From NCBI GenBank assembly GCA_965207585.1, contig CBDBMT010000003.1:868001-932000 (forward strand): a stretch of 64,000 bases of DNA, in the 5' to 3' direction. Position numbers and translations under genes: made by a program. Below the pieces are notes generated by a model. It ran no database searches, was not told the DNA's origin, and saw nothing but the letters and a program-made list of their open reading frames with translations. Below are positions 59,186-64,000 of this stretch, piece by piece. Each line of letters starts with the position of its first letter. The first letter of the stretch is position 1. The stretch comes from Bin87 sp965207585 (lineage in GTDB: Bacteria; Chloroflexota; Dehalococcoidia; Lucifugimonadales; UBA3495).

Positions 59186-59234
59186 GCCGGCATTGATCGA
59201 TTCTTCCTACCGTCGCATCCCACGGAGGCTTCCC

Positions 59235-59654
59235 ATGTACAACCGACCCACCCTGAGCCTGGGCCAGGTCCGCGCCGCCATGAACGCCATGCTGGATAAG
59301 GCCGAGCAGGAGCCCGACCGCCCCCTGGCCATCGCCATCGTTGACGCTGACGCCAAGCTGCTCAGCTACGCCCGCATGGACAACTGCCGCGCCCTGCCCC
59401 AGCGCATGGCCATGAGCAAGGCCTACACCTCCGCCATGTCCGGCTCCGACTCCAACGCCTACGCCGAGCGGCTGAAGAACGAGGGCCGCAACATCGCCGA
59501 CTTCGGCGACCCCCAGCTAGTCGCCGTGCAGGGCGCCGTCGTCGTGCGCGATCCGGAGACTGACCTGGTGCTGGGCGCCATCGGCGTCAGCGGCCTCTCC
59601 GCCCAGGAGGACGAGGACCTGGCCCGCCTGGGAGCGCAGGCGCTGGGCCTGTAA
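59235..59654 (+). CDS. GlcG/HbpS-family heme-binding-like protein, second copy
   Basis: The 139-residue paralogue of the gene at 17910: LAIAIVDADAKLLSYARMDN, MAMSKAYTSAMSGSDSNAY and LVLGAIGVSGLSAQEDEDLA. It keeps the family core but differs widely in the middle. CGGAGG precedes the start. In both places it lies near catabolic genes, here just upstream of a putative defence pair. Confidence 0.85.
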   Translation: MYNRPTLSLGQVRAAMNAMLDKAEQEPDRPLAIAIVDADAKLLSYARMDNCRALPQRMAMSKAYTSAMSGSDSNAYAERLKNEGRNIADFGDPQLVAVQGAVVVRDPETDLVLGAIGVSGLSAQEDEDLARLGAQALGL

Positions 59655-59695
59655 CCGCGTTCCATCTGTCAATCGCCCATCCGGGAGGCCGGGCC

Positions 59696-60949
59696 ATGAC
59701 CTCCATTGATCCCGCGGTTGGCGCCGCTGACGAGACGGCCCGGCCGCCGGATGCCGGCAATATGCTCATCCGCCGGCTGAAAATCAGCGGGATGCTGTCC
59801 TTCGGGCCGCAAGGGATCGACCTGCCCATGGAGCCGCTGAACGTGCTCATCGGATCGAACGGGTCGGGCAAGTCCAACTTCATTGAGGCGCTGGCGCTGT
59901 TGCAGGCCGCGCCCAGAGACCTGTCCGCGCCGGTCAGGCGGATGGGCGGGATTTCGGAGTGGCTGTGGAAGGGGGACGACGCGCCGGGGGCAGGTGTGGT
60001 TGACGCGATAGTCAGCTATCCGGGCGGCACGATGCCGCTGCGTCACGTATTGGAAATCGGCCAGCAGGGTGAACGATTCGAGGTCAGGGACGAACGCATT
60101 GAAAACGAAAGCCCCAACGCTGGCCAGACAGAGCCGTACTTCTACTACCGTTTTCGGAGAGGCGAGCCGGTAATCAATGACTTTATTGATGAACTTGGGG
60201 GGCCTCGCAAAGAGCGGAAGCTTCGCCGGAGTACTGTGCACCCGGAAGGATCAATACTATCGCAAAGAGATGACCCCGACCTTTACCCTGAACTGGCATG
60301 GCTGCAGGAGCAGTATCGCCGAATCAGTCTATATCGGAATTGGGAGCTCGGACCGGCGGCAAGACTGCGCCAACCGCCAAGAGCTGATGAACCAAGTACG
60401 TTCTTGACTGAACGCGGGGAAAACCTCGCGCTGGTATTGTCCAAACTTCGCGGCGACAGCCGGCAGGCATTCGTAAAAACGTTGCAGCAGATTTACGACG
60501 GCATTGCGGATTTCCAGGTCGAAGTCGGCGGCGGAGGAGCGGAGCTTTTCGTCGTGGAACGGGGCGCCGGCGAGCGATACATCCCGGCATCGCGGCTGTC
60601 TGACGGAACTCTGCGCTACATGATGCTGGCATCGATTCTGCTGGACCCGGAGCCGCCGCCGCTGGTGGTGATTGAAGAGCCCGAGCTGGGGCTGCATCCG
60701 GGCGTGATACTGGGCATCGGAGAGATGCTTATCCAAGCATCGGAGCGAACACAGCTGGTGGTGACTACCCACTCCCGAGTGCTTATCGATGCACTGCATG
60801 ACTATCCGACCAGCGTCGTCGTGTGCGACAAGTACGACGGCGAATCTGATTTCGAGCGTCTCGATACCAAATGGCTACAGAAGTGGCTGGAAAAATACAG
60901 TCTTGGCAAGCTGTGGAGTGCGGGTGACCTGGGGGGCAATCCGTGGTGA
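59696..60949 (+). CDS. AAA15/AAA21-family ATPase (RecF/OLD-like)
   Basis: The 417-residue SMC/ABC-type ATPase has MLIRRLKISGMLSFGPQGID, Walker A LIGSNGSGKSNFIEALALL (about residues 52-70), a signature-like SRLSDGTLRYMMLASIL, Walker B VVIEEPELGLHPGVI and the switch His in VVTTHSRVLIDAL. Such ATPases are usual halves of phage-defence systems together with a Toprim or DUF4276 partner, which here follows by overlap. GGGAGG precedes the start. Confidence 0.85.
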   Translation: MTSIDPAVGAADETARPPDAGNMLIRRLKISGMLSFGPQGIDLPMEPLNVLIGSNGSGKSNFIEALALLQAAPRDLSAPVRRMGGISEWLWKGDDAPGAGVVDAIVSYPGGTMPLRHVLEIGQQGERFEVRDERIENESPNAGQTEPYFYYRFRRGEPVINDFIDELGGPRKERKLRRSTVHPEGSILSQRDDPDLYPELAWLQEQYRRISLYRNWELGPAARLRQPPRADEPSTFLTERGENLALVLSKLRGDSRQAFVKTLQQIYDGIADFQVEVGGGGAELFVVERGAGERYIPASRLSDGTLRYMMLASILLDPEPPPLVVIEEPELGLHPGVILGIGEMLIQASERTQLVVTTHSRVLIDALHDYPTSVVVCDKYDGESDFERLDTKWLQKWLEKYSLGKLWSAGDLGGNPW

Positions 60950-61536
60950 GGGTCCGCATATTCATTGAAGGTGGTGGCAGTACAACGGATGAAGTTTTCA
61001 CGGCAGGCTGGACGAAGTTCTTTGCCGCCGCCGGCCTGACCGGGCGGATGCCTCGGGTAGTGCGCGGCGAGGGACGCGAGCAAACCTTCGACAAGTTTTG
61101 TACCGCACTGCAACGCCAGCGCCGGGGTGAACTGGCTCTGTTACTGGTGGACAGCGAAGGGCCGGTCGAAGCGCGCCACTCCGCATGGCAACACTTACGG
61201 CGTCAGGATAACTGGGACCAACCGCCGGGCGCTGACGACGACAGCGCCCATCTTATGGTACAAGTTATGGAGACATGGTTTCTGGCAGACCGACAGGCAT
61301 TACATAATTTCTTCGGCCCGTCGTTCAACGAGAATCATCTCAGACAATGGCCCAACTTGGAAGCAGTCCACAGGGATACGGTTTATAACGCGCTGGAGCA
61401 GGCCACTGCGAATTGTCAGAAGCAATATCGGAAGGGTAGAGTTTCTTTCCAACTCTTGGGTGAGATTAACCCCGAACACGTCGCCGCCGCCTGCCCCCAC
61501 GCCGACCAATTGCTGACATACCTCCGCACTCTGTAA
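60943..61536 (+). CDS. DUF4276-family protein (AAA15 partner)
   Basis: The 197-residue protein has VRIFIEGGGSTTDEVFTAGW, LALLLVDSEGPVEARHSAWQ and VMETWFLADRQAL, the DUF4276 pattern with acidic residues spaced as in Toprim-like folds. It overlaps the ATPase gene by a few bases; either of two adjacent GTG codons may start it. Together they look like an AAA-plus-nuclease defence pair, comparable to AbiL or OLD arrangements; the activity is inferred. Confidence 0.78.
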   Translation: MVRVRIFIEGGGSTTDEVFTAGWTKFFAAAGLTGRMPRVVRGEGREQTFDKFCTALQRQRRGELALLLVDSEGPVEARHSAWQHLRRQDNWDQPPGADDDSAHLMVQVMETWFLADRQALHNFFGPSFNENHLRQWPNLEAVHRDTVYNALEQATANCQKQYRKGRVSFQLLGEINPEHVAAACPHADQLLTYLRTL

Positions 61537-61584
61537 CGCCCGACCGAGTACCCAGACCGCCCCATATTCCCGGAGGCCCTCCCC

Positions 61585-62460
61585 ATGCCCAACCCCCGCG
61601 CCGAATTCTCGCCCATCTTTGACCGGCCGAAGCTGACCCTGCCCGACGGGGCGAAGGTCGCCGTCTGGTTCATCATCAACGTCGAGGAGTGGGACATCGA
61701 CCAGCCCATGGCGCGGACGGTGCTGCCCTCGCCCCAGGGCGCGGCCGTGTCGCCGGACATCCCCAACTACTCGTGGTACGACTACGGGATGCGGGTGGGC
61801 TTCTGGCGGATGCAGCGGGCGCTCGCTGCGCACAACCTCCCCTGCACCATCAGCCTGAACGCGGCGGTGTGCGAGGCGTATCCGGAGATGGTCCGCTCCT
61901 GCCTCGATCTGGACTGGGAGCTGCTGGGCCACGGCTACATCCAGCAGGTGCTGCACAAGGAACCGGACGAGCGCGCCACCATCCGCAAGACCATCGAGGT
62001 GATCCGCGAGTTCAGCGGGAGCGCTCCCCGGGGCTGGATGGGCCCCGGCCTGGCCGAGACCCACCACACCCCAGACATCCTGGCCGAGGAGGGCATCGAG
62101 TACGTGGCTGACTGGGTCAACGACGACCAGCCCTACGAGATGAAGGTGAACTCGGGCCGGCTGGTGGCGTTGCCGTACACGGTGGAGCTGAACGACATCC
62201 CCATCTACCTGGTGCAGCACCACTCCGCCCCGGAGCTCTACCGGCGGGCCAAGGACTCACTGGAGATCATGCTGGCCGAGGGCGAGGACAACGCGCGGGT
62301 CATGGCCATCTCCATGCACCCTTACATCACCGGCGCGGCCCACCGCATCGGCCACTTCCACCGGCTGCTGGATCACGTCACCCAGCTGGAGGGCGTGTCC
62401 TTCTGGACTGGCAGCGGCATCCTGGACTGGTACAACGCACAGGTGGGACACGAAGGCTGA
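61585..62460 (+). CDS. Polysaccharide deacetylase/PuuE-like hydrolase
   Basis: A 291-residue NodB-fold protein: VAVWFIINVEEWDIDQPMAR, SWYDYGMRVGFWRM, LLGHGYIQQVLHKEPDERAT and RGWMGPGLAETHHTPDILAE. The layout (Glu in place of the usual second Asp, HGY-I-Q) recalls the allantoinase-like PuuE subgroup that acts on cyclic ureides. With urease present in the same genome, a role in purine nitrogen salvage is possible. GGAGG precedes the start. Confidence 0.82.
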   Translation: MPNPRAEFSPIFDRPKLTLPDGAKVAVWFIINVEEWDIDQPMARTVLPSPQGAAVSPDIPNYSWYDYGMRVGFWRMQRALAAHNLPCTISLNAAVCEAYPEMVRSCLDLDWELLGHGYIQQVLHKEPDERATIRKTIEVIREFSGSAPRGWMGPGLAETHHTPDILAEEGIEYVADWVNDDQPYEMKVNSGRLVALPYTVELNDIPIYLVQHHSAPELYRRAKDSLEIMLAEGEDNARVMAISMHPYITGAAHRIGHFHRLLDHVTQLEGVSFWTGSGILDWYNAQVGHEG

Positions 62461-62525
62461 AACCAGTCACGTCCGCCTGATATAGTGGAATACCCACAAG
62501 CATTGGGGTCGCAGAGGTTCAGGTA

Positions 62526-62768
62526 ATGACAACATCTGAAAACATGGTACTCACTATCTGCCTGCAGGCCGGTCTCGCCCACTCCATCAAGGAGTACGCT
62601 TCCAAGGAAGGCCAGACGCCCGAGGAATTTATCGTGTCCGCGTTGTGGGAACTGCGGAAAGAACGGGGGCTGGCGGACTTGCGTGAGATCCAGAAGTACG
62701 GCAAAGCGCGGGCCGAGGCCCTTGGCATCCACAACGAGGAAGACCTCTTCCGGTATCTCGAATCGTGA
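62526..62768 (+). CDS. Small antitoxin-like protein of a PIN module
   Basis: The 80-residue helical protein has SIKEYASKEGQTPEEFIVSA LWELRKERG-type sequence (about residues 20-48), ribbon-helix-helix-like, followed by a charged C-terminus. It overlaps the PIN gene start by 4 bases, so it is presumably its antitoxin. A TATAGT -10-like box lies about 45 bases upstream. Confidence 0.65.
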   Translation: MTTSENMVLTICLQAGLAHSIKEYASKEGQTPEEFIVSALWELRKERGLADLREIQKYGKARAEALGIHNEEDLFRYLES

Positions 62769-63181
62769 TCGTCACGTTCGACACCAACATCCTGGTATCC
62801 GGCTTCACACGGCCGGAGGTGCGCGCTTCCCAGGCAATGGTCAATATCACGCTCAGAAACGACGACCTGTTCATATCCCAGCCGATCATTGAAGAGTTGC
62901 TGCGGGTGCTGGATAACAAGTTCAACTGGAGCGCTGCAGCATTGGATGCCGTCAGCGGATGGATTGCTCGAAACTGCCAGGTGGTAGCCCCTGTGGAAAC
63001 CCTGTCAGTCCTCGCCGACGAGCCCGACAACAGGATCCTGGAGTGCGCCATCGCCGCCAACGCGGATTTGATTGTGACCGGCGACCGGCAGATGCTGGCC
63101 CTCGGCAGTTTCCAGCGCATTCGCATCGTGACCCTGGCTGACTATCTGGATTACGTTGACAATTCGTTCATAAGTTGCTGA
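62765..63181 (+). CDS. PIN-domain toxin (COG1569 type)
   Basis: A 138-residue PIN-domain protein: TFDTNILVSGFTRP (Asp near residue 6), ISQPIIEELLRVLDNKF (Glu), and DEPDNRILECAIAANADLIV then TGDRQMLAL with the acidic residues. It belongs to the 'putative toxin-antitoxin system component PIN' group rather than classic VapC. All catalytic acids appear present. The 245 bases before obg hold no gene. Confidence 0.8.
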   Translation: MIVTFDTNILVSGFTRPEVRASQAMVNITLRNDDLFISQPIIEELLRVLDNKFNWSAAALDAVSGWIARNCQVVAPVETLSVLADEPDNRILECAIAANADLIVTGDRQMLALGSFQRIRIVTLADYLDYVDNSFISC

Positions 63182-63426
63182 CAAACTATCCGACCTCCGT
63201 GGATATTGTACTAACAACCTCCGCATTGCATGGTCATCTTGTCAGCGCGTTGCATCACCCATCGCTGACTATCGACCAAACAACCCGAATCCACCGATGT
63301 TGCCGACGGATGTTTCCACCCATAAAACGTCCTTATCAACGGGCGCCCCGTGCTCATTATCTGGGTTATGAACAATATCCACGACATTGATACCGTTACT
63401 GCTACCTTTAATGAATTCGTTGTGAA

Positions 63427-64000
63427 ATGATTGATACCTTAAGAATCAACGTAAAGGCCGGTGACGGGGGCGATGGCTGCATCAGCTTCCTGCGCCTCAA
63501 GTACCAGCCGCGCGGCGGACCCGACGGCGGCGACGGGGGCGATGGCGGCAGCGCGTACATCCTGGGCGACTCGTCCATCAACACGCTGCTGCACCTGAAG
63601 TACAACAGCACCTTCTACCTGCAACGGGGCACCCACGGGAAGGGCAAAAACCAGCGCGGCGCCAACGGCAAGGACACCGAGATACGCGTTCCCATGGGCA
63701 CCGTGATCTGGCGTATGCACCGGGACGGCAGCAAGGACTTCCTGGCCGACGTCACCACCGAAGAGCCGGTACTGGTGGCTCAGGGTGGCAAGGGTGGCTG
63801 GGGCAACGCCCGGTTCGTGTCCTCCACCAACCAGGAGCCCATGCTGTCGGAGTCGGGTGACAAGGGCGAATACTCCGTGCTCTGGCTGGAGCTCAAGCTG
63901 CTGGCCGACGTGGGCCTGCTGGCCAAACCCAACGCCGGCAAGTCGACGCTGATCTCCAGTTGCTCCGCGGCAAAGCCGAAGGTCGCCGACTACCCGTTCA
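63427..64000 (+). CDS. obg: GTPase Obg, partial (cut by the window end)
   Basis: The first 191 residues are visible. The glycine-rich Obg domain begins MIDTLRINVKAGDGGDGCIS and continues with GGPDGGDGGDGGSAYI, GTHGKGKNQRGANGKD and GGKGGWGNARFVSSTNQEP. The G domain begins with VGLLAKPNAGKSTLISSCSA (P-loop), then AKPKVADYPF, the switch I region. Obg is an essential GTPase in ribosome assembly. The family-usual GxPNAGKS appears here as KPNAGKS. The rest lies beyond the window. Confidence 0.95.
   Translation, partial: MIDTLRINVKAGDGGDGCISFLRLKYQPRGGPDGGDGGDGGSAYILGDSSINTLLHLKYNSTFYLQRGTHGKGKNQRGANGKDTEIRVPMGTVIWRMHRDGSKDFLADVTTEEPVLVAQGGKGGWGNARFVSSTNQEPMLSESGDKGEYSVLWLELKLLADVGLLAKPNAGKSTLISSCSAAKPKVADYPF

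Overview
The window is a GC-rich bacterial chromosome segment carrying about 70 protein genes, many in short same-strand runs with ATGA or TGATG overlaps. No tRNA or rRNA gene was recognised. The gene set suggests a Chloroflexota bacterium of the SAR202/Dehalococcoidia type: two LLM-type (flavin/F420) oxidoreductases, three acyl-CoA dehydrogenases, two GlcG/HbpS-like proteins, a MoxR-DUF58-transglutaminase set, a TrmI-type methyltransferase and many small dispersed hairpin repeats. This assignment is an inference from gene content. No phylogenetic marker was analysed, and Obg is cut by the window end.

Layout. (1) 0.3-4 kb: a GMC oxidoreductase, a VOC protein and an amidohydrolase, separated by ~110-bp inverted-repeat elements. 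(2) 4.3-15.5 kb: a complete nitrogen-scavenging block on the plus strand, urtABCDE (urea ABC importer), glutamine synthetase, then ureABC-F-G-D (urease and maturation, without ureE). Urea would be imported, hydrolysed to ammonia and captured as glutamine. (3) 15.5-25.3 kb: catabolic enzymes (LLM oxidoreductases, alpha/beta hydrolase, acyl-CoA dehydrogenases, GlcG-like) mixed with decayed or degenerate toxin-antitoxin modules and PaREP1/HEPN-like genes. (4) 25.5-30.9 kb, minus strand: a peptide-type ABC importer (frameshifted binding protein and two permeases) with a PQQ-type beta-propeller protein. (5) 31.4-37.5 kb: moxR, then two tandem hicBA pairs, then DUF58 and a transglutaminase-core membrane protein whose catalytic Cys is Ser. 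(6) 37.6-48.6 kb: DNA repair (Ogt), VapBC-like module, aldehyde dehydrogenase, trypsin-like lipoprotein, a split pentapeptide-repeat system, DUF2203/TrmI divergent pair, AcuC-like deacetylase. (7) 48.9-52.4 kb: BchI-like AAA ATPase, two Uma2 nucleases, and a minus-strand operon hicB-hicA followed by a gene with an in-frame TGA. (8) 52.4-57.9 kb: a nucleotide/ADP-ribose neighbourhood: YqeK-like HD hydrolase, HIT protein, double-Nudix protein, 52-aa membrane protein, kinase/zinc-ribbon/ADP-ribosylglycohydrolase fusion, Nudix/zinc-ribbon protein. (9) 57.9-64 kb: acyl-CoA dehydrogenase, GlcG-like, AAA15 ATPase with DUF4276, polysaccharide deacetylase, PIN module and the start of obg.

Two observations stand out. 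The gene at 51468-51797 reads through one in-frame TGA, and the mRNA just downstream folds into a perfect 6-bp stem with a GGUC loop, the same apical loop as the E. coli fdhF SECIS. It is a strong selenoprotein candidate. The 54065-57900 cluster combines three Nudix domains, a YegI-like kinase and an ADP-ribosylglycohydrolase, with the same zinc ribbon repeated in two neighbours. It looks like an undescribed ADP-ribose or nucleotide signalling or defence unit.
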